From Pseudomonas asgharzadehiana (GTDB lineage Bacteria; Pseudomonadota; Gammaproteobacteria; Pseudomonadales; Pseudomonadaceae), in NCBI RefSeq assembly GCF_019139815.1, contig NZ_CP077079.1, forward strand, positions 3,224,001 through 3,288,000: a stretch of 64,000 nucleotides of DNA, in the 5' to 3' direction. Both the position numbers and the translations under genes were made by a program. The notes beneath the pieces were generated by a model. It was given only the letters and a program-made list of their open reading frames with translations, searched no databases and had not been told where the DNA came from. Every line of letters begins with the position of its first letter. Position 1 is the first letter of the stretch. This document shows positions 56,356 through 64,000 of this stretch, piece by piece.

Positions 56356-56762
56356 CGATCACTCCCTGATTGGTCTTGCATCCTGGTCTGATGGGTGGAA
56401 CGCACCATTCCTATTGAAAGGTCGCGGGGCCGCTATGGTGCCATCACGCCCATTGAGTCAAACCTCAACCGGCCGTGCATTGACTTAGGTGGGACTTACG
56501 GGAAGAAAATGGCTAGCCGTCCGGCAACTCACCTACCCGATCCCGGCCATAAGAGCTAGAGTGTAATTCGCCATACGCTTACACCCGTTCCTCATTGATC
56601 GTGTTGGTCTCCGTCACCCTTGGGTCATGCCGCTATGTTCGGGGGGAGGACAGTATCGCGTCCCTGCACCGGGCCGGCAGTATTTCAGAGGTGCCAGAAG
56701 ATAGTAACCGACAAGCTGAGGTGATCGGATAGCGCTCGACGGCGGTTTGGGAGCAGAAGCGT

Positions 56763-56963
56763 ATGACTTTTTCGAGAAGGGGCTGTTGGACCTCAGGCTG
56801 GGGGCATCCTTTTCAAACCATCCAAAGCATGCCCTCAGATATGCCCCCAATGTAGCAATCCACTGGAAGTGGATGGATCTCCATTGCCTATGGAGCGGCA
56901 GAAATGATCAGCTAAACAGCCTGCCCAACGATACCTAGAGACTCTCAGGGTCGCCAAAAAACA
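56763..56963. repeat. Element end R5: right arm and chromosomal core (right boundary of the array)
   Basis: The arm GGGGGCATCCTTTTCAAACC, AGCATGCCCTCAGATATGCCCCC and GAAATGATCAGCTAAACAGCC repeats those at 19803 and 35597. It ends at AGACTCTCAGGGTCGCCAAAAAACAT, which is the 3' end of the LysR gene (codons for MFFGDPESL and the stop). This is the intact attachment site that all other cores resemble. Confidence 0.85.
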
Positions 56964-57849
56964 TCTGAATCCGCGACCTCAACCACCGCTCCCCCGGATC
57001 ATTGTCCTGCGAGCCGCGCCAGGCCATGTGCAGTTCAAAGCTGCGCACCGGCAATGGCGGGTCTTCGGCGCGCAAGCCGCCTGCCGAGGTCAGTGCTTCA
57101 GCGGCGTAGTCCGGCACGGTGGCCAGGATGTCCGTGCCTGCGAGCAGCGTGCCTAACCCATTGAACTGCGGTACGGCCAGTACCACGTGGCGTTTGCGAT
57201 CGAGTTTTTCCAGCTCTTCGTCGATAAAGCCGCTCAAGTCACCGGCAAACGACACCAGGGCATGAGGGCGGGCGCAGAAGTCGTCCAGGCTCAAGGAGCC
57301 GGGCACGCTGTCGGCGCGCAGCAGTTTGGGCAGGCTGCGGCGCAGTACTTTGCGCTTGGCGTTGGCCGGCAGGTCGGCGGTGTAGCTGACGCCGATGGAG
57401 ATTTCGCCGGAGGCCAGCAGGCCCGGCATCAGGATGTAGTTGACGCGGCGCACCACCAGCACAATGCCGGGGGCTTCCGCGCGCAGGCGTTTGAGCAGTT
57501 GAGGCAGCAGGGCGAATTCAACGTCATCGGACAGGCCAATGCGAAACACCGCAGTGCTGGTAGCAGGGTCGAACTCGGCGGCGCGGCTGACGGCGGTGGA
57601 GATCGAGTCCAGGGCCGGGGAGAGCAGGGCGAAGATCTCTACGGCGCGGGCCGACGGTTCCATGCTGCGGCCGGTGCGCACAAACAGCGGGTCATCGAAC
57701 AACCCGCGCAGGCGTGACAGCGCCGCGCTGATGGCCGGCTGACCGAGGAAGAGTTTCTCGGCGGCGCGGGTCACGCTGCGCTCGTGCATCAAGGTTTCGA
57801 ATACGATCAAGAGGTTAAGGTCGACACGACGCAGGTCGTTACGGTTCAT
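56935..57849 (-). CDS. LysR-family regulator, host of the attachment site
   Basis: 304 residues of the NodD/NahR-like branch: an N-terminal winged helix (VDLNLLIVFETLMHERSVTRAAEKLFLGQPAISAALSRLR region, residues 9-48) and an effector domain (VFRIGLSDDVEFALLPQLLKRL). The gene is complete; its last codons form the core at which four elements have inserted. Each insertion restores the same C-terminus (FGDPESL), so the gene is never harmed. It probably controls the divergent oxidoreductase gene at 58118. Confidence 0.88.
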   Translation of the reverse strand: MNRNDLRRVDLNLLIVFETLMHERSVTRAAEKLFLGQPAISAALSRLRGLFDDPLFVRTGRSMEPSARAVEIFALLSPALDSISTAVSRAAEFDPATSTAVFRIGLSDDVEFALLPQLLKRLRAEAPGIVLVVRRVNYILMPGLLASGEISIGVSYTADLPANAKRKVLRRSLPKLLRADSVPGSLSLDDFCARPHALVSFAGDLSGFIDEELEKLDRKRHVVLAVPQFNGLGTLLAGTDILATVPDYAAEALTSAGGLRAEDPPLPVRSFELHMAWRGSQDNDPGERWLRSRIQMFFGDPESL

Positions 57850-58000
57850 CTTGTGTCCTGGAAGAGTCAGCGAACTTGACGAGAGCGGTCATATAGGAAC
57901 AATGCCCGGCGTGAATCTTACGGGGAAAGGCTGGTACTCTGCACCGGCTAATTGAGTTTTCCTACAGGTCAATGGAGTTTTCCCACGACGCCTGAGGTCT

Positions 58001-58018
58001 ATTCCTCACATGCGGAAT
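58001..58018. promoter_or_regulatory. Likely LysR operator
   Basis: ATTCC-N8-GGAAT is an inverted repeat of LysR-box type in the divergent gap. Nearby, GAGTTTTCCTAC and GAGTTTTCCCAC repeat 21 bases apart (57953 and 57974). Either could bind the LysR protein of 56935-57849. Confidence 0.45.
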
Positions 58019-58117
58019 CAATGACAGACATGTCGACTATTAACGGCGACCGGTGGCCTTACCTGGAAAGCCCAGATAGAGTTCATGGCATTAGAGGTTA
58101 CTTTGGCGAGGTTTGCG

Positions 58118-59140
58118 ATGTCCCGCACGATTCGTTTTCACAAGTTTGGTCCGGCCGAGGTGCTCAAGTGCGAAGAGCATGCAGCCGCACAGCCCGCGCC
58201 GGGCGAAGTGCAGGTGCGTGTCGAAGCGATTGGCATCAGCTGGTATGACATTTTGTGGCGCCAGAACCTGGCGTCTTCCCATGCACGTCTTCCTTCTGGC
58301 CTGGGCCATGAAATGGCCGGGGTCGTGGTAGCCCTGGGTGACGGCGTGGATGATCTGGCCGTGGGCGATAAAGTGGCCAGTTTTCCGGCCGAGAGCCCCA
58401 ACGATTACCCGGTGTATGGCGAACAGATCGTCCTGCCCCGTTCGGCCCTGACCCGCTACCCGGACGTCTTGAGTCCGATTCAAGCGAGTGTGCATTACAC
58501 ACCGCTGTTGATTGCCTACTTTGCTTATATGGACTTGGCCCGGGTCAAACCGGGGCAATTTGCGCTGGTCACCGACGCCAGTCATTGCGCCGGTCCTTCG
58601 TTCGTACAACTGGGCAAAGCCCTGGGTGTGCGGGTGATCGCGGCGACCAAAAACAGTGACGAGCGTGAATACCTGCTGTCTCTCGGTGCGGAGAAGGTCA
58701 TCGTCACCGAAGAACAGGACCTGCTGATGCAAATCAACAAGTTCACCGACAACCGCGGCGTTGATGTGGTGTTCGATGGCTTGGGTGGCCCGCAGATGTC
58801 GCTGCTCGGCGATGTGCTGGCTCCGCGCGGCAGCCTGGTGCTGTATGGCCTGCAGGGCGGTAACCAGACACCCTTCCCGGCGTGCGCGGCGTTCCAGAAG
58901 AATATTCAGTTCTTTGTGCACTGCATCGGTAATTTCACCGGAAAACCGGAACTGGGCATCATCCAGGACCAGGTTGCACTGCAACGTGCGTTGCGTGATA
59001 TCAACCAGTTGACCGCTGACCGTGTGCTTGTGCCGCTGAAAACTACCGTGTTTCCGTTCAGCCAATTCGTCGAAGCGCACCGCTATATGGACGAATGCCC
59101 GTGCCGCGAGCGTGTGGCATTGCAGGTTGAAGCTGTTTGA
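58118..59140 (+). CDS. Quinone oxidoreductase-like MDR-family dehydrogenase
   Basis: 340 residues of the medium-chain dehydrogenase/reductase superfamily: the N-terminal GroES-like domain (PGEVQVRVEAIGISWYDILWRQ, LGHEMAGVVVALGDGV) and a nucleotide-binding domain (VFDGLGGPQMSLLGDVLAPRGSLVLYG). The zinc-binding cysteines of alcohol dehydrogenases are absent, which points to the quinone reductase branch. ATG at 58118 follows GAGG by seven bases. It is divergent from the LysR gene, which is its likely regulator. Confidence 0.85.
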   Translation: MSRTIRFHKFGPAEVLKCEEHAAAQPAPGEVQVRVEAIGISWYDILWRQNLASSHARLPSGLGHEMAGVVVALGDGVDDLAVGDKVASFPAESPNDYPVYGEQIVLPRSALTRYPDVLSPIQASVHYTPLLIAYFAYMDLARVKPGQFALVTDASHCAGPSFVQLGKALGVRVIAATKNSDEREYLLSLGAEKVIVTEEQDLLMQINKFTDNRGVDVVFDGLGGPQMSLLGDVLAPRGSLVLYGLQGGNQTPFPACAAFQKNIQFFVHCIGNFTGKPELGIIQDQVALQRALRDINQLTADRVLVPLKTTVFPFSQFVEAHRYMDECPCRERVALQVEAV

Positions 59141-59280
59141 GCTGTAGGAGTATTCGCAAATGAATGCTCCAGTCTCTCAACGAATGGGGCAAATGCGCCA
59201 TTTGTCAGGGCTTAACCTGCGGGCGCCATAAGGTACCGTTCGGCGCATTAGCCCCCTGAATCCTGCTCTTGGTCCCTGAC

Positions 59281-59303
59281 GCCGCGCTGAATCACAGCGC
59301 GGC
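59281..59303 (+). terminator. Intrinsic terminator
   Basis: GCCGCGCTG-AATCA-CAGCGCGGC is a perfect nine-pair stem followed by GTTGTTGTGTG. It ends the oxidoreductase transcript. The T-run is weak. Confidence 0.65.
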
Positions 59304-59614
59304 GTTGTTGTGTGTGCGCTTTTTATGCAGCCACGCCTGTTCATCTGCACTGGTTTTTGGCCAAGTTCTGTATCTATTAATCATTATTCCAGCACTGATA
59401 ATTACGCCTTCACTTTCATCTCAAGGATTGAGCAATGATTGATTCAATGACGCGGTCACCGCTAGTTATTCGAACTCTAGGCAGGGCTTCTGCGTGCGCA
59501 GCGCATAGGTGTTTCTATAAAAAGTCGCTAGCCCCTATATCGAAAAGTTGTTTTTAATGCTTTGTCGGAAGCTTCTTTAAAACGCTGGCTAAAACACTGT
59601 AGGAAACTGTAGGA
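59304..59614. other. Intergenic stretch, AT-rich in its second half
   Basis: No gene is supported. It probably holds the promoter of the unknown/MocR pair; the segment 59560-59610 repeats AGGAAACTGTAGGAATGG-like sequence (ACTGTAGGAA twice). Confidence 0.35.
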
Positions 59615-59848
59615 ATGGTCTTAAGGGTATTGGGAATATTAAATTATTTCATAAATATCAGCAGCTTGTGTGCGTGTGCTGGCTACTGGATGCTGGCCAA
59701 AGCCCCAGGGATTTGGCAACAGGCTGCTAGTGTTTATTTATCGACGCACGAGGCAGTGCGCGATTTTCCCACACGCAAAATAAGTCGAGCACGCACTGTC
59801 CAGCAGTTGCTTGAAACTGATCTTTCAACTCAGGTAGTAGAACTATGA
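59615..59848 (+). CDS. Possible 77-residue leader protein
   Basis: ATG at 59615 opens one hydrophobic stretch (ILNYFINISSLCACAGYWML) followed by a polar tail. Its TGA overlaps the next ATG by four bases, as in coupled genes, but the AGGA before it lies too close to be a good ribosome site. It may be a small membrane protein or an open leader without function. Confidence 0.35.
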   Translation: MVLRVLGILNYFINISSLCACAGYWMLAKAPGIWQQAASVYLSTHEAVRDFPTRKISRARTVQQLLETDLSTQVVEL

Positions 59849-61263
59849 GCACTATTCACGAGCAGGCGATGAACCATGTTTACCAACAAGTTCTGCAGCG
59901 TTTGATTGGGCACTTCAGTCGCTCCGGGCGAACGGCACTCCAGTTATTGGTACAGCGCATCGTTGTGGCGGCAGGGGGCATGGAGCAGGTGGGGGATTTC
60001 AAAATACTGTTGGCCCATGGCGGGGGTGAAGTCAGCAGCTACACCCTGGCGCTGTTGCGCGCCGCCCAGTTGAGCATTGCCGGGCGTGCGCCCCGTACCT
60101 TTCACCTGCGGGTCGCAACGCTGCGTCATACGGGCATCACGGAAAGCCAATTGGACACCCTCAATCGGGGCTATGGCCGTTTGTTCCTCCACGACGACCC
60201 GCGCGTGGAGTTGTTAATGGTGGAAAACCACGAGGTACAACCCTTCAATCACCTGCGCCCGGCCTCACCAGTGGCCCGAGACATCAGCCGGCGCGCCAGG
60301 TTGTTGATCGGGCACCTGAGTTCCGGCGACTGCCGCGCCATGCTGTGCAACGACACATACCTGGCCCTTGGAGACTTCTATCAGCGTGTCACCACCTGCA
60401 ATGGCGGCGTTCATGCGCTGGTCAGCGGTGACTCCCCGCGCAAGCAAGGCCAGTTTCTCGCCTGGCTCAAGAAAGCCGCCGTGGGCGCCGGTATGCCGAT
60501 AGCCAAAGGCCGCGCGCTATCGCTCAACGCATTGTTCGCCCGAATGGAGGAGTGGAGCAGCGGTTATTACCGTGATGCATTCGGCGACCACTATGTCGCC
60601 CATGACGATCCCAGCAAGGCCAGCCACCGCCACCTCGCCTACATCGGTGTGGCAGACCTGCTGGAGGACGTCGACCTGGGCTCATCGTCCTTGTTGACTG
60701 AGTTCATGGCCTACACCCCCGACCCGCTGGGTTTTCACTTCACGCACCCGGCTTATTCCAACCCGCTGTTGATGGCCCATTTGCGCGGGCTGCAGGCTGA
60801 GTGCCTGCGGGATCTGGACTACGCCGAGGGCGTCGAAGATTTTATCCAGCAGGCAACGCCGTACATGCTTGGCCTGCATATGCCCCAAGAACTGCTCGCC
60901 CAGGCCGGCACGGCTGAAGGGCGCTTGCTCTCAAGCACTTTTGCCGAGTCATTCTTCGGCCTGGATGAAACCCAACTGATCTGCCTGTTGTTTTCGCCGT
61001 TCATTCATCATGGTGAGCGCCTGGAAAGCTATTTGCGCCAGTGCCATCCGGGCATGCTGGTGGCGCTGCCGGAACTGCACAAGGTGCTTCAGGGCAAGCC
61101 GTCTGCCGATATGCTGCAACAGTGGGTCACGGACACCAGCGGCGTGCCCTTGCCGTTGTTGCAGCACCTGTATCGCAAACGTCCCCTTGTCGACGTCCAT
61201 GGCGCACGGCGTGCCCCTGCAACCCACGGCGCCGTCCTGGCCGTGCATTCGTCCGGGCAATGA
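59845..61263 (+). CDS. Protein of unknown function coupled to a MocR-type regulator
   Basis: 472 residues with no signal peptide or membrane helix. Visible features are HGGGEVSSYTLALLRAAQLS, RATLRHTGI-like beta-alpha sequence and a C-terminal helical part (ECLRDLDYAEGVEDFIQQATPYMLGLHMPQELL). I do not recognise the family. It overlaps the MocR-type gene by four bases (ATGA) at 61260, so the two are made together and probably work together. Confidence 0.65.
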   Translation: MSTIHEQAMNHVYQQVLQRLIGHFSRSGRTALQLLVQRIVVAAGGMEQVGDFKILLAHGGGEVSSYTLALLRAAQLSIAGRAPRTFHLRVATLRHTGITESQLDTLNRGYGRLFLHDDPRVELLMVENHEVQPFNHLRPASPVARDISRRARLLIGHLSSGDCRAMLCNDTYLALGDFYQRVTTCNGGVHALVSGDSPRKQGQFLAWLKKAAVGAGMPIAKGRALSLNALFARMEEWSSGYYRDAFGDHYVAHDDPSKASHRHLAYIGVADLLEDVDLGSSSLLTEFMAYTPDPLGFHFTHPAYSNPLLMAHLRGLQAECLRDLDYAEGVEDFIQQATPYMLGLHMPQELLAQAGTAEGRLLSSTFAESFFGLDETQLICLLFSPFIHHGERLESYLRQCHPGMLVALPELHKVLQGKPSADMLQQWVTDTSGVPLPLLQHLYRKRPLVDVHGARRAPATHGAVLAVHSSGQ

Positions 61264-62666
61264 CCCTGCGCGGCGAGCGTCAGGCGGACTTCGCGTATCA
61301 GGCGGTCTACCGCTACATGATTACCCTGATCAACGAGGTCAGTACTGATACCCGCGTAAAGCTGCCGTCATTGCGGCAGTTGGCCGGGCGCCTGAACGTG
61401 TCGATCTCGACGATCCAGTACGCCTATGCGTTGCTGGAAAAAGAAGGCCGTGTGTATTCGGTGGCCAAGTCCGGTTATTACGCCTGGCCCATGTCTGCCA
61501 ACCCCTCGGCGTGGGCGGGTGGGGATTTGCTCGACCGCCTCTACGCGGCAGCCCGACGCCCCGGCATGGCCGTGCTCAGTGGCGATGAGCCCGCGTTGCT
61601 GGCCTCACTGGACACAGCCCTGCTGCGCCTGGAACGCGAACTGGTGCGCCAGTACCCGAAAAACTTGCAGCCCTGGTCCCAGCCGTACGGGGTCTGGGAA
61701 TTACGGGCCGCATTGGCCGCACGTTACACCTCGTCGCCCACCCACTGCTGGCACGCCGACAATGTGTACATCGGTGCCGACCTGCGCGGCGTGCTGGACA
61801 TCCTGATTGAAGTGCTGGGCCTGCGGGGCAGCACGGTCATCGTGGAGTCACCTTGTGACTGGCTCATCCTGCGCCTGTTCCAGGACGCAGGGGTGCGCAT
61901 CCTTGAGTTGCCCTGGACACCCGAGGGTAGCCTGGACCGCCCGACCCTGGAGCGGCTGCTGCGCGACGAAGCGGTGCACCTGGTGATGTTCTCTTCCACG
62001 GTCAGCTTGCCTTCGGGGGTGACGATGTCGCTCTACGAGCGGCTGGAAGTGGCGCGGCTGCTGAGCCAACACGATTGCTGGCTGCTGGAAAACGACACCT
62101 TCGGCCGGCTGAGTTTCGATACGTCCCACACGGCGTTGCGCGATCTGGTGAACCCTGACCGGGTGATCGTGTTCTCTTCATTCGAAAAACTGCTCGGCTC
62201 GGAAGCCCCCTATGGTTTTTTGCTGGCGCGGCGCCTGGGCGTTGAGTTGCAGCGTCAATTCCTGTTGCGCTCATTTCGCTTGTCGTCGATTCGCCAACGT
62301 GCCATCGCCCGCTTACATCAAAGCGGGCGTTTCGATCAGCACCTGCGCACGCTGCGCCAACAGCTCGGCGAACAAGCGGTGCGGATGAGCCTGCGCCTGG
62401 AGCAACAGTTGGGAGGGCAGGTGAGTTTTCGAATGCCGGCGGCTGGGGCGGCGTTCTGGCTGGCCTCCACGCGTGCCGTGGATATGCGCCAGGTATTCCA
62501 GCGTTTGCTGGTACAGCAAGTGGTGGTTGCACCCGGTGAGCTGTTCAGCGTCAGCGGCTTGCATCACCAGAACCTGCGCGTGAGCCACACCTTCCATGGG
62601 CACCCTAATCTGGACATTGCCCTGGCGGCATTGAGCGACGCCTTGCGCCAGGCGCAGACTGGGTGA
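61260..62666 (+). CDS. MocR/PdxR-type regulator (GntR domain plus aminotransferase-like domain)
   Basis: 468 residues. A GntR winged helix (KLPSLRQLAGRLNVSISTIQYAYALLEKEGRVYSV region, residues 36-70) is followed by an aminotransferase fold type I domain. The PLP lysine is kept in FSSFEKLLGSEAPYGFL, and LENDTFGRLSFD holds the cofactor Asp region. MocR proteins use PLP as effector or bind an amino acid-PLP adduct, and often regulate the neighbouring gene. ATG at 61260 couples it to the unknown gene upstream. Confidence 0.85.
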   Translation: MTLRGERQADFAYQAVYRYMITLINEVSTDTRVKLPSLRQLAGRLNVSISTIQYAYALLEKEGRVYSVAKSGYYAWPMSANPSAWAGGDLLDRLYAAARRPGMAVLSGDEPALLASLDTALLRLERELVRQYPKNLQPWSQPYGVWELRAALAARYTSSPTHCWHADNVYIGADLRGVLDILIEVLGLRGSTVIVESPCDWLILRLFQDAGVRILELPWTPEGSLDRPTLERLLRDEAVHLVMFSSTVSLPSGVTMSLYERLEVARLLSQHDCWLLENDTFGRLSFDTSHTALRDLVNPDRVIVFSSFEKLLGSEAPYGFLLARRLGVELQRQFLLRSFRLSSIRQRAIARLHQSGRFDQHLRTLRQQLGEQAVRMSLRLEQQLGGQVSFRMPAAGAAFWLASTRAVDMRQVFQRLLVQQVVVAPGELFSVSGLHHQNLRVSHTFHGHPNLDIALAALSDALRQAQTG

Positions 62667-62762
62667 AATTTCTATTTGTGTTGTAGGATCGATACCGTCG
62701 CGCAGTAGTCCAACTCTCAGTAAACTGCCATTTTTCCACATCCTTCTTTCCGAGGTTTATGC

Positions 62763-64000
62763 ATGACAATCAGTCCTTTTGCGGGCAAACCGGCGCCGGC
62801 CCAGTTGCTGGTGGATATCCCGCGACTGGTCACGGCCTACTACACCGGCCAGCCTGATGCAGCGATCTCCACCCAGCGCGTGGCCTTCGGTACGTCCGGG
62901 CACCGTGGCAGCTCGTTCGAGCTGAGCTTCAACGAATGGCACGTGCTGGCCATCAGCCAGGCGATCTGCCTGTATCGCGAAGCCCAAGGCATCAACGGGC
63001 CGCTGTTTGTCGGCCTGGACACCCACGCACTGTCGACGCCGGCCGGCGCCAGCGCCCTGGAAGTCCTGGCAGCCAACGGTGTGCATGTGATGCTCGCCGA
63101 AGGTGATGAATACACGCCGACCCCGGCAATTTCCCACGCCATTATTTGCTACAACCGTGGCCGTACCAGCGGCCTGGCCGACGGCATTGTCATCACGCCG
63201 TCCCACAACCCGCCGCAAAGTGGCGGCTACAAGTACAACCCGCCCAACGGCGGCCCGGCCGATACCCATGTGACCAAGTGGATCGAGGCCAAGGCCAACG
63301 AGCTGCTCGCCAACAAGCTGGCCGGGGTGAAGCGCATCTCCCATGCCCAGGCGCTCAAGGCCGACACAACCCACCGTCACGACTACCTCAATACCTACGT
63401 GGCGGACCTGGTCAACGTGATCGATATGGACGCGATCCGCAGCGCCGATCTGCGCCTGGGCGTCGACCCATTGGGCGGAGCAGGGGTGCGCTACTGGTCG
63501 GCGATTGCCGAGCATTACCGCCTGAACCTGGAGGTGGTGAATACCGAAGTCGATGCCACCTTCCGCTTTATGAGCGTTGACTGGGACGGTCAGATCCGCA
63601 TGGACCCGTCCTCCAGCTATGCCATGCAGGGGTTGATCGGCCTCAAGGAGCGCTTCGACGTCGCCTTCGCCTGCGATCCGGACCACGACCGCCACGGCAT
63701 TGTCACCCCGTCCGGCGGCCTGTTGGCGCCGAACAATTACTTGGCGGTGTCCATCGACTACCTGTTCCAGAACCGTCCTGACTGGCGCGCCGATGCGGCC
63801 GTGGGCAAGACCGTGGTCAGCAGCGGCCTGATCGATCGGGTGGCGGCCCGCATCGGCCGCCGTCTGTATGAAGTGCCGGTGGGCTTCAAGTGGTTTGCCG
63901 ACGGCTTGTTCGAAGGTTCGTTGGGTTTCGGTGGGGAAGAAAGCGCCGGCGCGTCGTTCCTGCGTAAAGACGGCAGCGTGTGGAGCACCGACAAGGACGG
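62763..64000 (+). CDS. pgm: Phosphoglucomutase, N-terminal part
   Basis: The frame is open from ATG 62763 to the window end, about 412 of an expected 548 residues. It is the alpha-D-glucose-specific phosphoglucomutase: [20 protein letters not shown] at the start, the phosphorylated serine in [12 protein letters not shown], the metal loop [10 protein letters not shown], and the sugar-specificity loop [11 protein letters not shown]. It interconverts glucose 1- and 6-phosphate for glycogen, trehalose and envelope sugars. It is typical core chromosome for Pseudomonas. Confidence 0.95.
   Translation, partial: MTISPFAGKPAPAQLLVDIPRLVTAYYTGQPDAAISTQRVAFGTSGHRGSSFELSFNEWHVLAISQAICLYREAQGINGPLFVGLDTHALSTPAGASALEVLAANGVHVMLAEGDEYTPTPAISHAIICYNRGRTSGLADGIVITPSHNPPQSGGYKYNPPNGGPADTHVTKWIEAKANELLANKLAGVKRISHAQALKADTTHRHDYLNTYVADLVNVIDMDAIRSADLRLGVDPLGGAGVRYWSAIAEHYRLNLEVVNTEVDATFRFMSVDWDGQIRMDPSSSYAMQGLIGLKERFDVAFACDPDHDRHGIVTPSGGLLAPNNYLAVSIDYLFQNRPDWRADAAVGKTVVSSGLIDRVAARIGRRLYEVPVGFKWFADGLFEGSLGFGGEESAGASFLRKDGSVWSTDKD

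Noticed and set aside
56614..56850. Small minus-strand gene in the right arm
   Set aside because: The frame lies inside the repeated arm and translates the TGCCCCC repeats; the other arm copies do not keep it open.

Overview
The window looks like a Pseudomonas chromosome of the P. fluorescens type: high GC, pgm, GcvA- and NodD-type LysR regulators, an Aot-like amino acid ABC transporter and Gdx. Everything was read by eye; family names rest on motifs and remembered relatives, not on searches.

Layout. Bases 1-3980 are chromosome: the end of a ZIP metal transporter, a decayed pectin lyase, a GST divergent from a LysR gene, a DcrB-like lipid-targeted or periplasmic protein, and the broken start of a RidA-like gene. 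From about 3985 to 56965 lies an accretion of four accessory elements inserted in tandem at the 3' end of a LysR gene (56935-57849, minus). Each element is bounded by a copy of the last ~25 bp of that gene and by conserved arms rich in TGCCCCC. No integrase gene was found in any of them. From 56935 to 64000 the chromosome resumes: LysR, a divergent quinone-oxidoreductase-like gene, a coupled unknown/MocR pair, and pgm.

Element A (about 3985-19985) is metabolic. A stand-alone B3/4 editing domain (CtdA type), a gamma-lyase-type PLP enzyme, homoserine dehydrogenase, an aldehyde dehydrogenase, a guanidinium-type SMR exporter (Gdx), a basic amino acid ABC transporter, an amino-acid chemoreceptor and a LysE exporter together fit import, catabolism and proofreading of the arginine analogue canavanine: canavanine to homoserine plus hydroxyguanidine, homoserine to aspartate, hydroxyguanidine out. 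Two shared operator motifs appear to tie the cluster to its XRE-cupin and Lrp regulators.

Elements B, C and D look like defence cargo. B (about 19985-25880) holds a decayed gene, an HD plus GHKL-ATPase protein, a MITE-like palindrome and a dead IS630. C (about 25870-35770) has three consecutive large genes, a helicase-nuclease, a Shedu-like nuclease and a GHKL-ATPase/DUF3883 protein. D (about 35755-56960) begins with a four-gene operon: UPF1-like helicase, winged-helix protein, phospholipase-D nuclease and an RtcR-like CARF/sigma-54 activator, with a good sigma-54 promoter and paired palindromes upstream. It continues with two IS3 elements that split resident genes, pentapeptide and membrane proteins, a stop-interrupted zinc protein, a coupled operon of radical SAM enzyme, DEDDh exonuclease, NadR-like kinase and aldo-keto reductase, and then TIGR02391, GIY-YIG and CoiA-like genes. 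The two strongest candidates for undescribed systems are the sigma-54/CARF-controlled helicase-PLD operon and the radical SAM operon.
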